Shown here: positions 12,720 to 25,299 of the stretch, one piece after another
How positions within the stretch are numbered: position 1 is the first letter of the stretch
Layout of the letters: every line of letters starts with the position of its first letter
DNA from: Oehlia diaphana
Taxonomy: Eukaryota; Glomeromycota; Glomeromycetes; Glomerales; Glomeraceae
DNA: 64,000 bases
Reading direction: 5' to 3'
NCBI GenBank assembly: GCA_003833135.1
Contig: QZLH01000056.1
Span: forward strand, 145,415-209,414
Notes under the pieces: generated by a model
What the model was told of the DNA's origin: nothing
Seen by the model: only the letters and a program-made list of their open reading frames with translations
Database searches by the model: none
Translations under genes and position numbers: made by a program

Positions 12720-12870
12720 ACCTGTATTTCAGGGGTCTTTATAGTCAGAAATATTTGACTGATGCAAGTTTGAATTTGCCCGGTCTCAGTCCATGAAGAC
12801 CGGTCTTTTGACCTGGATCGGTCTTTTATGACGGTCTGATTAATCAGTCCGTGAGAACGGTCTTACCCAT
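12720..12870. repeat. Cluster of CGGTCTT words in both orientations
   Basis: Within about 130 bp the word CGGTCT(T) recurs at least five times, with its complement in GAAGACCGG and palindromic joins such as ACCGGTC and GACGGTCTGATTAATCAGTC. The density of one near-palindromic word resembles the ends of the larger elements at 27.8, 31.8 and 51.5 kb. No target duplication or second end was found, so it may be a truncated element. Confidence 0.45.
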
Positions 12871-15640
12871 CTTTGAGGTTTAAATCATTTTAACCATTTT
12901 TATGCTTAAATTATGAAAAATAATTATTTATTTATTGATATACTGTATTAATTCGCTAAAATTTAATAAATAAATAAACAAATATTGCAAATAAATAAAT
13001 GCTTAACTATTGTATTCTAAATGGGATTGAGCCAATGATATCTACAGTGATTTTGTATCTTAAAACACTATGGGTGCTGCCAATTTTTTACAATAAAATT
13101 ATTCGTAATTAAGTTTAAATATCATTTAATTTCATCTTTCGGAAAATAATTTACTTGTAAAAAAATTTTATGACTTCTATTAACCTGTTTACGGTTATAA
13201 AGAATATCTTCTATCCTTATCCATAAAAATAGCTGGATATATTCTAGCTTTCCGGAACGAAGCGAAGGATTATGTACTGTTGGACAATTTTGTGTTAACT
13301 CATGTATTTTCCTTTCATCTCTCAATTTTTTTGAGGGAGATCCTACCTCTGTTTTTTGACTTTGCACATTTTTTTTGTACTATTTTACTATATAATATTG
13401 CGACAGACTTTTAACGATTTCCGTTTTCTAGTAACCTAGTTTAAAAAATTATTTTGTAATTGCTTTGTTAATAAAAGCTTTTAATATTATAACATAAATT
13501 ATTATTTATATATACAATATATTTATGCATTATATATTAGTTATTATGTATTATAAGTATGAATTGTATTAAAAGTTTATTTATTTGTTTATAGAGTAGG
13601 CGAAAAAGAGGGAAGTAAGGTGATTTAAATGTTCCTATAAGCCTCATTTTATCGGTAAAGCCACTGCAAAGCATAAATACTTTACCAGATCAGTAGGTTA
13701 AGCCACTGCAAAGTGTAAGTATTGCGCCAGATGATTTCTTTCTGAAATCTTTCTGTAGATCGATAATTCACCAATGAAATGAGGCTTGTAAGATGAAATA
13801 AACAATATTCTTGCGTAAGCCACTGTAAAATGTAAGTAAGTATTGGTATTTAAAGAATTAGATTTTATAATATTATTTATTTGTATAATTTTAAAAATTT
13901 TATGTAACCGATTTATTGTAATATTTAATAAAAAGGCCTTTGAATTCATTCATAATGTAAAAATGAGACTCTTTAGCCATGTGGCTTTAATATAAGTTGT
14001 TGATGAATTCTATAAAGAAATCACGTAAAAAAAGGTAAATAAAAAGCCTTATTAAGTTATATCAGTGTCAATGCCACAATATATCCTACATCGCCACGAT
14101 GATAATTAAATGCTATTAAGATCGATGCGATGTTGGAAAAAGAATTTAAATACGATGAAAATCATGGAGATGATGTTTTAATAATAACTCATTTCCTCTT
14201 AATTACTATTTTAAGCACAGAAACTTTTATATTTAAACTATTTATTTTCGTGTACAATTATCATATTATTATTAAGGAAATTAACTTCAAATTTTATTTT
14301 TAAATTCTTGGCTAAATCATTTAACGATTATGAAAAAATTTTTTTGAAGGTGATGATATTATTATATATGCAATATATGCTGGCGAAGAATTGAATATTA
14401 AAAAATTCATGTGGCTCTTATGCAATAGATCGCTAACTTATTAACAATTAATAGATATTTCATTATTATTGCTTCAGATATTTATGATATAGCGTCAAAT
14501 TTTTTTTGTTTAAACGAAAAATAAATCTCCAATAATAGGTCGGGAAGGTAAATGAAAATACATAACGGATTAATGTCTCACAGGACGATTACCTAATAAA
14601 GACACTTCAAAAGTACAGTTAAAACATGTCGATCCATATATGCCTGCAATTGTTGTTTATGATGCTGTTTCAGGTTATTTCGTCATCTAAATTATTCAAA
14701 GTTTCTCTTTCAGATTTATTTTCCAGGAACGGTCTCACTACATCTCAATAGTTTTCCGCAGTTAATATGAATAATTCATCTACACGCAAATGATCCACTT
14801 TATGTTCCATATAACATTTATGTTCTGTATAACATGATAAATAATTTATTTATTTTTTTTTTTATTATTTTTTTTTTTTTTTTAATTGCACTAGATAATT
14901 TCAGCATTATACCTTTCGACATCTAATTGTGGGTTTTCAGATCTGCATTATCTATGTATGATGTCATTACAATCTGAAAAGGTTAGTATGGGAATATTTT
15001 ATTGTTATAAATATCGAGCTTGTTTTTTTTTTGTCATAATTCTTAAATCATCATCAAAACATAATACGCTTTAGGATTAATCTGAATAATAATAATGAGT
15101 TGAACTACTGACGTATTGAAATTAAACTGAATAGATTTTACTTTTCTTTTTTATTATCCTGTGCTCTCATGCTAAAAGTGCAGTAAAAATCTGTAAAATT
15201 TATTGAGTTGCATCCTTACATGGGAACACAATCCACGGTTAACATCAACATTGGTTTCCCGTGGAAATCAATCAAACGATAATTAATGGTGGAGAATTCA
15301 GGTGAAGCTCTTTTTAAAATTTCCTGTATCGTACTTCAATTTTGACAAATTTTTTTTCTTGATTTTCATAATTACCGCGTCCAGATGGTGATTGATCCAA
15401 TCTTAAGGCGATTATCAGTCATGTCAGGTGTCTTTATGTATGTAAATAGATTCCAATGAAAAATAATAATTTGTAACCCTTAAATATAAATAGTAATTAA
15501 ATTTTGAAAATTTAAATTATGTAGATAATGTTTTAAAGTTTACGAAATAAAAGGATCAGAAGCCCCAAACCATTAGCTCAATGAACTTATGTATTTATAT
15601 TACGTCGACAACTGTACTTTTTTGTGATAATCATCGTCAT
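12871..15640. other. Intergenic, no supported gene apart from the repeats listed
   Basis: AT-rich DNA. The minus-strand frame at 13122-13367 (81 codons) has a Lys-rich composition and no recognisable domain. Poly-T and A/T runs occur around 14850-14885. No RNA gene or convincing exon chain is visible. Confidence 0.4.
13636..13842. repeat. Three AAGCCACTGCAAAG repeats within a 17-bp inverted repeat
   Basis: The motif TAAGCCACTG(C/T)AAA(G/A) followed by a (G)TAAGTATT-like word occurs near 13657, 13698 and 13816. TAAGCCTCATTTTATCGG at about 13638 is the near-complement of CCAATGAAATGAGGCTT at about 13771. The structure suggests a small foldback element or its remnant. No coding frame is shared by the repeats. 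Confidence 0.55.
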
Positions 15641-15666
15641 TTTTTGATTCATATTGAAGGTGAAGG

Positions 15667-15990
15667 ATGAAAGGTTCTAAAGATCTAGTTAAAGTTATAC
15701 TTCAAAAGAAACATATATTATTATTTTCAAGAATGAAAAAGAAAATCAGGCTATCAAAACACCTGCGAAGAAAGCTGATAAGCAAGTCCTTGGCATTTAA
15801 CAAGTCCGGAAGCAATGAAATTATTGATATGATTATTGGATTTATTGATCAAAAGACAAAACCAATTAATGATACAAATAATGAAAATGAAAATATGCAA
15901 ATTTTAGATCCTGTGATTCAGAATCACTATGGTCGTCTGACAAAACAAACAATAGAGGAAGGCACTCATAGAAATTGGATAGAATTATGA
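15667..15990 (+). pseudogene. 107-codon open frame, possibly the C-terminal remnant of a transposase-like gene
   Basis: The frame begins with a strongly basic helical segment and ends with a stretch around residues 81-95 (LDPVIQNHYGRLTKQ). That vaguely resembles the basic GRPxxKR-type tail seen in fungal MULE/SWIM-type transposase genes, but the key Pro and Arg are missing. No zinc finger or catalytic domain is present. It could be a real small gene; I recognise no family with confidence. Confidence 0.25.
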
Positions 15991-16556
15991 AAAATGATGC
16001 ATTCAAATACATATTGTCCTTGAGATTTCTGATACTGGTTGTAAAATCGCGAATCCAATAAAATTGATGGGCATAAATGGTTTGTAATATAATAGATTCA
16101 TTATTTATCTAAATAATTGAATTTTCTAACTGTAATTCTCTTAATAGTATCTGAATCAATGCAATCAAGCGCTCTCCCATATATAAAAACGGAAATTGAA
16201 GTTAGGCTTGTACTGTATTTGTATTCATAATTCTATTTAATGACTTATTTTATTATTCTTTTTTTATTTGAATAAATTCTTTCCAGATTTGTGCCGAAGT
16301 TGAATGTTCTCACAATCAGATTGACAACAATCATTGAATTGAATTTTTCTGGTTAACAAAAAATGATTCGGAAGGAGACAACATATTCTAATGGTCAAAT
16401 TGATTTATGATAAGTAATTATAAATTAATTTATAATGTATTATGTGCTCTATGCGTCAAATTTTCAGAATTGATAATAAGAATTTGATATTTTACGAAAT
16501 ACTTGCGAAATTAATTAAATATAGAAGGAATAGAAACGCTAGTAAAAATATAAATA

Positions 16557-16724
16557 ATAGATTCACGAAAAGAAGAATTATTACTAGGAACAGAATTTTT
16601 GCAAGAACGAAAAGAAATATCAACTACGAAACAAAATCCTTGCGGTTGTCACCTTATAAGTGCTGCAGTCGGTCTCCCAACGAATCAACAAAAAAATTTT
16701 GTGAAAATAACGAATTTTGTATAA
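16557..16724 (+). pseudogene. Exon copy 1 of the tandem array
   Basis: The frame is open for 55 codons and ends at TAA 16722-16724. It matches copy 2 (17305-17454) at most residues, including EELLLGTEF, RKEIST, KQNPCG and HLISAAV. The start codon of copy 2 is ATA here, so this copy lacks the Met at the same position. A longer overlapping frame at 16442-16768 is in a different register and is not shared cleanly by copy 2, so it is treated as a shadow. Confidence 0.45.
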
Positions 16725-17304
16725 GTAATTTTACTGAAAATTATTTCACATTTCCTGATATCATGTAGTACGTGTAAGATTTATTCAATTGTTGATTTTT
16801 ATATTTATTAATTTATTTATGATTTATTTTCTTTTCTTTCTTAAAAACTAATTGGGAATATCCAATTGTGGCATTAAATAGTACAATACAATGAAATTTC
16901 TTGAACGCACCGAGGACAGATTTATAAATGAAATTCTTTTTACAAAAATTTAATTAATGGAACAAGCTGGATCCTCATGATGTAAATAAATTATGATTTA
17001 TAATTTTTTTTTAAAAAATTTTTAGTAACTTTTTCTTTATCTTCTTTATCTCCTTTACAAATAGGAGAAAATACATTTATGAATGGATTGGAAAGTATCT
17101 CTCCTCTAATAAATCGAATAAATTGAAAGAATCAGGTTTTCTTTTATATTAAACAAAGGTAGAGCAAATTCAAATTATTATTATCTTGATCTTTAAATTC
17201 TTTATGAACTTCATTTTTAAAAATTTTATTACTTGAAAGTTCAGGCACGTTTACATAGGAAAAACAAAATTAAATTAAAGATAGAAGGAATAGAAATATA
17301 AATA

Positions 17305-17454
17305 ATGGATTCACGAGAAGAAGAATTATTACTAGGAACAGAATTTTTTCAAAAACGAAAAGAAATATCAACTTCGAAACAAAATCCTTGCGGTTATCAT
17401 CTTATAAGTGCTGCAGTCAGTCTCCTAACGAATCAACAAAAAAAAATTTTGTGA
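17305..17454 (+). pseudogene. Exon copy 2 of the tandem array (49 codons)
   Basis: It starts with ATG at 17305, encodes an acidic start (MDSREEELLLGTEFF) and the segment KQNPCGYHLISAAVSLL, and stops at TGA 17452-17454 where copy 1 continues. Conservation of the amino-acid frame between two copies 748 bp apart supports a coding origin. Function is unknown. It is probably one exon of a larger gene, now broken by the short reading frame. Confidence 0.45.
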
Positions 17455-19900
17455 AATAAAGTAATTTACTGAAAATTATTTCACATTTTCCTGATATCAT
17501 GAAGTACGTGTGCAATTGTTGATGATTTTTATATTTGTTAATTTATTTATGATTTATTTTCTTTTCTTTCTTAAAAACTAACTGAAATATCCAATTGTGG
17601 CATTAAATAGTACAATACACTGAAATTTCTTGAACGCACCGAGGACAGATTTATAAATGAAATTTTTTTTTACGAAAATTTAATTAATGGAATAAGCTGG
17701 ATCTCATGATGTAAATAAATTATGATTTATAACTTTAAATTCTTTTTTTTAAAACTTTTAAAGTAACTTTTTCTTTATCAATTTAATTAGTGATATACCT
17801 TTATAAATGGGGAAATACATTTATGAATGGATTGAAAAGTATCTCTCCTCTAATAAATGGAAGGAATCAATGTTTCTTTTATATTAAACAAAGGTAGAAC
17901 AAATTCAAATTATTATTATCTTGATCTTTAAATTTTTTTTTGTAAAAAAAATTTTTAATTAACTTTCATTTTTAAAAATTTTATTACATTAAATTATTTG
18001 CATTTAATAATCATTCTTTTTCGAATTTTAAATTATAAAACATGTAGAACCTACACCTACACGAATACATTATTAAAAATTTATAAGAAAAAAAAGAGAT
18101 TCGAATTTTATACTTATGGTTCACTTATAGATATTGGGATGGAATCTTGTAGTATGTCTCCTGATTTATCCAAGTTGCCGAAACTGCTGATTTGATTAGT
18201 ATGGTTCTTTTTATGAATAACGAGAAAGGTTATATCGTTCAACGGGTCGAGGGTAGTCTTTCTCAATATGTAAATAAATTATAATTATATTTATATTTAG
18301 TTGATTTTGTTAGTAATCATCTACGAATAGAGAAAAGGGAATCATATTAAATAAAAGGTAGAATAAATTGGACGCTTGACATAAGTAAATTATAATTATT
18401 TTGATCTTTAAATTCTTTTTTGTAAAAAAAAAAAATTTTTTAAGTAACTTTCTTTTACACTTTATAAGTGATGATAAAAAAAGGAAAAGAAGAACTCCAA
18501 AGGAAGGGCTGACACTTTTGGCACGATAAGATGTTCAAGACTGTTCGCATGAGTGCCAAATTCCCTATTGCTACTGGTCTGGAGAAATATTTTCAAATAG
18601 AGAAAAGGAGTATGATAGGAAAATATCTCTTCTCTAATAAATGGAAGGAATCATATTAAACAAAAGGCAGAATAAATTGGACTTCCGATGTAAGTAATTA
18701 TAATTATTTCAATCTTTAAATTCTTTTTTGTAAAAAAAAATTTGAAGTAACTTCTTTTTTATAATGTTCTTTTATGAATAACGAGAAAGATTACACAATC
18801 AACTGGGTGGAGGGTATAGCTTTTAAATAAATTATAATTTAATCTTTTTTTTACAAAAAAAAATAATTTTAAAGTAACTACTTTTTTACTTTAGTTGATT
18901 TATCCTCTATGAATAGAGAAAAAGAATATAATTACAAGTGGATAGGAAAATATCTCTCCTCTAATAAATGATGGGAATCATATTAAACAAAAAGCAGAAC
19001 AAATTAGAGTCCCATCGTAAGTAAATTTGATTATTTCGATTTTTAAATTCTTTTTTATAAAAAAATAAAATTTTTTAACTTTTTTTTACTTTATGAATAA
19101 CGAGACAGGGTTTATAGTTCAATGGTTTGAGGGTAGCCTTTCTTTACAATGTAGTAAATTATAATTATATCTAAAATTCTTTACAAAAGAAATTATTAAC
19201 ATTTTCTTTACTTTAGTTGATTTAGTAGCAATTACCCTTTTAAGCATAGTGACCTTTTAAGCAGGAATATATTTACAAGTGCCAAGCTTCAAAGTTAACA
19301 CCTCGCGAGCGCATTCGCTTATCCGAAAAAAAGAGGAAAAAGAAAGGAGTCACAAAGGTTGTCCCAAAGGGCCGTACGAGTTGCATCCGAACTATTCGAA
19401 TAAAGAAACTTTAAGAAATCGAGACGTTGATTGGAAATTTCTCCGACCCAAATTCTGGTAATTTTATTATATTTAATAATTTTTAAAAATATAGGCAACC
19501 ACCATTATTCAAGAATTGCGTATTCTGCAAATTGACAGGTCATTGAATAAGATTGGGTAAGTTCATGTCCCGAAATTCCAGATGTAGGAATCATATGTGG
19601 ATGGATCCATAGCGTAAGTTATAAATTATATCGATCTTTTAAATTTTTTTTAGAAATACTACTTTACTTTAGCTTATTTAGTTAGTAATGTACTTTTTGT
19701 AAATGATATTATTTATGAGAAATTCCTCTCCTTTAATAAATGAAGGAAAACGATTTTCCTTCACATTAAACGAAGGTTCAATCGTAATCCCAAAAACTAA
19801 ACGTTCTCCAAATGTATCAAGCAAGTTAATTAAGAACATTAAATATAACAAAGTTTTATTTCAAATATATATATACGTATTATATTTTAAAAAACCATAA

Positions 19901-22784
19901 GTTAACCTTTCAGAGTTTCAGAATTTCTTGAAAATTTATCATCAAAATAAGATTACAAATAATTAATAATTACAACCAATAGAAAAGACTAAAAAACCTT
20001 CATGAAATGATTAAAAGTTGAAGGACGGAAACTATCGTACTACATTGAAGATAACGATTTCCGTTATGACATTTATTTGGAATGAATCATAACTCATAAT
20101 GAATGATGTTTTTTTGTTTTTTTCATCTATATGCTGATTAACTCAAAATCTATTAAAGAGTAATTTATTGAAATTCGTGATTCTATGGAAAAAAAAAATC
20201 GATGAATCGATTTGAGAATGAAAATATCACAGTACAGTAATTAAAAGGGCACCTTTGCGTAATTATTGTATGTTGGTGTATTGCTCTCTCACTTCTCTGT
20301 TATTACTTCGCTAGCATATTATTGCTTCTTCAATTTATCCTTTTCAGTAACTATGCATTTAGATTTCCAATGCCACAATTCATCATTATTTTCAGAATTA
20401 AAAATAAAACTAAATTTTTAAAAGTTAATTGATGTAAGTAAAATAACAAACACTTCGTATGATTGGTATTACATTATAAAAAGCAACGGTCTTTGAATCA
20501 ATTGAAACTTTTAACATAATATCAAGCAAATCAGAAGAATAATTTTAAACCTCACAGTACGTGTATATGATCTTATTTGTATCGCCGAGGATAAATAGCT
20601 TCACTTGTTTGATTAGACGTTATTTTATTCTTTGACCATTGAATACTTGACTTACATTAACGATTTATGATTTTTTTTTACCATATTATACAAATGGGCG
20701 GATCATTGGTCGAAATAACGGAACGAGAATGCTAGGATGTTTTTAAGAGGTTGTACAGTATAAAAAAATTTTAACAACATAAATAGCCTTAAAATATTTT
20801 TCTATGATAAACCAATCGGAAAGTGTTATGTATTTGTATGGATATTGCTTTAACAAAAGAATGCGGTAATGAACACGTATTCCTTAAAAACATATTATTA
20901 CGATATGAAAATAACTTGTGGAACCATCTATCAATTTTATCATTTATAATAAGTTAACAATAGAGAAATGATTTTTTGAGATTGACAACCATCTTTTGCT
21001 TACTATTATGAATAAGATCAATGTAAATTATTCTAAATATTATACCTTCCTTTAATATTCTATTTTCGATAATCAATGATATCTGTGTCGTAAACATAAA
21101 AGCAAGATAAGTTCGTTAAACAGGAAAAAAAATCGACTTATCAAACTTATCAATAAAACCTATGAATTCGCGTGAAGAATTTGATTGTAATTTACTCAAT
21201 GTATCCGTTTGATGGAGCGGAGAATTTACTCCATACTTTATCTTTTGACGCCTCAATGCATTACTCACACGATTTGCTCATCCCATTCATAACCCACTTT
21301 GATTAAATATATATATATTATAACGAAATCATCTGGCGCAATGAACGCAGCAACCGCAAAATGACGTAAAGTAACATTGTGCTTTTGGCTAATTCTTTTT
21401 TCGATTTTCATCTTTTTAGGTCCCTTCCTTTCAAAGCGTCATCTAAAGTAACCACCAAAAGAAAGTTATATAAATAAAATTTCCCACACACAAATTTGAA
21501 AGCCCATGATCGCTCAAATGATCGTAAAAAAAAACAAATAGTTTTGGAATAAGTATGATTGTGTAGATCATTGTCTAATATATATCAATTTTTGCTTAAT
21601 ATAATCATATTAATGACAAAAAATTTATTCAGCTTTCAAAAAATTTCATAAATTTAAAAATCATTTATAAAAAGTCATTAAAAACTTTTAGTGAAACATT
21701 ATGATTCGAAAAATAAGGCAATACCATACTGAGTGAGGTTATCAATGTCCACAGTAATCTTAAAAAACTCTATTTGGTATTATTAAAAAATTCTATTTTA
21801 ACTACATATAGGAACAACTTTTTTATTTTAGAATAAAAAAAACTTCTTTTTTGTAAAACTCTTTTTATTACATTTTTAAACATTTTAACACTATTGTATT
21901 GCCGTAAAGTCCGTAATTCATATGACAAAATAAAAAAAAAAATAAAAAATCAATTACTTTTTTCATACACTGTATTATAATAAATAAATAAATATAAATA
22001 TATATATATATATTATTTATATTTTCTCCCCAAGTGTTGAGCTGATACAATCTAAATTGAACCACTCGGAATTGTTCCAAGAATATTCTAAATTAAAAAT
22101 CTTCCAAAAACCGCCAAACGCCGAAAGCCGAAAACCTGACTCACAATAGACGTTCCCCTGAATTTGTTCATTAAATAGTTAATATTGTTTGACTCCATGT
22201 GAGGATGATACATTTGGCGTAAAATATAAATATACACTAAAATATTTTTTAAGGTCAAACTTATGAAGGGACGGGATGCGCAGTCAGACAAATATTTGTA
22301 AAATTATTATTGGTTTTAACAGTTAGTAAAACAATGATTTTTGTATAACATAACAATGTTTTAATTATTAAATGAAAAAAAATAATAATTACAAAAAAAA
22401 TTTTTTTTTTTGTTTAAACTAAATTTGAGATCGATAATCGACTATATTTAATCATTGTTTTCATGTGTGTAAAGTATGAATAAAGTATGTGTAATCAAGA
22501 AGTTTTCTAATCTAAAATTAATTTTCCATTTTAAGTTTAGTCCTAGTTTATCAAACATCTTGGAATGTTTACTTGTTAACGAAATATAGCATGGATTGTC
22601 ATTAGCCGGACATTTGCCGCTGCCGCAATAAAATAGCTGTTACATTTCTTTTTCTGACGGTCTGTCTCTTTTGACTCACTTGTTTTTTTATATATTGAAA
22701 AAAAAAAAAATTTTTTTTTTTTTATTTTGATCATTAAAGTTAAAACAAAAAAATTTTTTTTTTGATTAGATTAAATAATTAATT
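19901..22784. other. Intergenic / upstream of the GRF-finger gene
   Basis: No gene is supported. Minus-strand frames at 21868-22291 are low-complexity and contain an (AT)n run at about 21996-22020. The 100 bp before the GRF gene start contain long facing A and T tracts (about 22699-22763), a composition often seen in nucleosome-free promoter DNA. That reading is inference. Confidence 0.4.
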
Positions 22785-23889
22785 ATGGGAACCATATCAC
22801 CAAATTTTCATAATTTAAACGGAAATTCTCATCCACAAGATTTTTCAAGTTTTCATGATTTAAATGATAACTCTCATTCACAAAGTTATTTAGGTTTTCA
22901 TGATTTAAATGAAAATCCTCTTCAACAAAATTATTCATCTGGAATGCAAACACCTCATCTACGACCAAGAAGTAATTCTGCACCTAGAGTAACTATGCCA
23001 AGTTCTACTTCATTTTCATCTTTAAGTAATACTTCAATACGACAATCACAACAAAGAGTAGAAGTAAAAAATTGTAAATGTGGTCTTGAACCTGTACTTC
23101 GAGAGGTTAAAGTAGATACACCAAATAAAGGAAGATGGTTTTGGTCGTGTAGTAAATTTGGTGGTCCCGATCATTCAGGGAAATGTAATTATTTCAAATG
23201 GGAAAATTCATTAAATCAAAATGCTGATGTGACTGGTGAATCATCATCTACTGCACGAGATACGCAAGATACATATCGTAATGATGATGTTGATGATAAA
23301 AATAATATTATTGGAGATGAAGTTAATACCACACCAATTAATAATAATGATGTGATAGAAAATCCTAGTAGGAGTCATAATAGAGCTTCATCACAAGCTC
23401 AATCAAGCACAAGTAATGGAACAACAACCAATAGATCATCAACTAATAGGACAACAACAATTCCCGTTGCTGAAACCGGTGATGCATACACTCGTAGTCC
23501 GGCCGTGTTTGATAATTGGGAAAACGTACCCAAATATTCTACTCCTCAACTAATGGATATAATGCAAAATCATCTAGTACAACAAGGTAAAATAAAATTT
23601 CTAAAAAATTGAATTATATATTAGTAATAAATTTTTTTAACATCTCCCTTTCTTTTTATTTAAAGATAAGAATTATAATAAATGGCATACTAATACTCAA
23701 TTAGCCAAAAAAGATTATGAAGCAGCGAAGAAGGAAGTTGAGAAATTGATGAGAGAACTTGAGATCGTCGGTAAAGAAAATGAATTATTTAAACGTGAAA
23801 ATGAAGTATTAAAAGCCGAAAAGAGATTAATGGAACGTGAAATTAATGTATTAAACGAAGAAAATCGAGATTTGAAGAGAAGACGTTAA
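22785..23889 (+). CDS. GRF-type zinc-finger protein with C-terminal coiled coil (two exons, 341 aa)
   Basis: Exons are 22785-23586 and 23666-23889. The 79-bp intron has a GTAAAA donor and TTTAAAG acceptor and joins CAA CAA G to AT AAG in frame. Reading through the intron would stop after 275 codons. Residues 97-140 form a GRF zinc finger: C97-x-C99, GRWFWSC ending at C122, C134 and the terminal YFKWE. GRF fingers bind single-stranded nucleic acid and occur in DNA repair and topoisomerase/helicase proteins. Residues 8-52 are three 15-residue repeats based on FH(N/D)LNxN(S/P). Residues 141-255 are Asn/Ser/Thr-rich and probably disordered. The exon-2 product (residues 268-341) is a Lys/Glu-rich heptad-like helix, so dimerisation is likely. 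No catalytic domain is present. Confidence 0.85.
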
Positions 23890-25299
23890 AAATATATAGT
23901 ATATTATATATTAATTTAAATAAGGACATTATTTTATGGGTTATTTTGTATTTAAAATGAATGTATTTTATATATATGTAGTAAAATAAATAAAAATTAC
24001 TAAGAGTTAACTTTTAATCATTTTCACATGATAACTATCACCATATTTCTTACAGAACAATAAGAACAATACAAGTTCGAGATGACGTGATGTGACGTAA
24101 TAAAAAAACGATTTGGTATGTTTATATTCTTTTCATGCTGACATCTTGTTATATTTAATAGAATGAATTCGTTAAATGAAATACTTTCATTAGTTTAATA
24201 GGTTTAATAAGCCGAAATAACATATTTGTGACGTTATTTACATCAGGTTGATTCTGACCTTTTGTCGTCCAAATACGAAATGAGCGGGAATAATATATGA
24301 AATTGCCAATGAAATATTTATGGCATAACGTCGAATACACATAAATATTCAAGGACTTTGTAGCAGAGTTAATAGCTCTTTTTGTTCTCTCCCGTAAGCA
24401 AATAGCTTGGCTGGGCCGAAATCCGTTTCCTCGCTAACTAATAAATCATAATCTTTTTCTCATGAGTTTACCAGTTTACCATAGGGACGACCAAAGAAAC
24501 TCTCCCTAAATTAAATTTAAACAACTAATTTCTCTTTTTATTCGATTAAATTATATAAAAATAAGATTTGCTTATTTATATATATGAATCCCCATTGTTT
24601 GCTACAACGAATCAGGTTATTATGTGGATCCATTCTTCACGTCCAATACAAGACGAAATAATCTTTTTGTAACAATTACATTGAAGTTATCTCCTTGGTT
24701 ATATCTACAATCACGCAAGTAAACCATTATTCGACCGATTTAATCCTGCGTGAAAAGTCATTCTTGAATAAAACAAGGTTTCAGACGAAAAAAAAAAATA
24801 ATTTAAAAACTTTTATAGCATTTTAGTTAATTATTAACTATTGGTTTATGATTGTTTAATAATAATTTATTGAAAAAAAATATAGTACATAATATATGTT
24901 TAATAATAATTTCCTAAAAAATATTCGTATTTTTTTTGAAATATATTCATATTATTAAATATAACGACTGCAATCCATAAGAGAAATGATTAATTCAAAC
25001 AAACAATATTGTTTTTAAATAATTATTTTTGACTATATACTGTACATAATATACCTTAAAAAAATTTTTTATTATTTAACAATCAAAATATCGATGAAAA
25101 TTTTTTGTTTCATTCGTTTGCACATTTCTTTTTTTTCTCATGACCATATTTTTTTTTAAAAGTAGGACCCAAATAGAACCAAAAGTCATTTTGCAGACAG
25201 ACAAAATAACTAGTTATCGTATGATTGGTTCAACTCTCCTATTTAAAGAAGTTCAACATGAACAATAGAATCAAGAAATTAAAAAAAACTAGTTAATAA
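23890..25299. other. Intergenic, no gene seen
   Basis: AT-rich DNA downstream of the GRF gene. There is a short minus-strand frame at 24155-24352 without domain features. Nothing else is supportable. Confidence 0.45.

Larger units (their letters stand above)
16440..19900 (+). repeat. Decaying tandem duplication array carrying recurrent exons
   Basis: A block starting at 16521 (ATAGAAGGAATAGAAA) recurs at 17281, and the match runs through GAACGCACCGAGGACAGA (about 16904 and 17633) to beyond 17150 and 17900. That is a direct duplication of about 730-760 bp. Downstream (18350, 18650, 18980, about 19700) shorter, more diverged copies of its last part recur. Three recurring exon-like pieces are seen: one beginning (M/I)DSR(E/K)EELLLGTEF, one reading YEWI(G/E)KYLSSNK, and one reading NNEKGYIVQRVEGSL with copies near 18211, 18775 and 19092. 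The pattern is a multi-exon gene family duplicated in tandem and now decaying. I do not recognise the protein. Confidence 0.65.
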
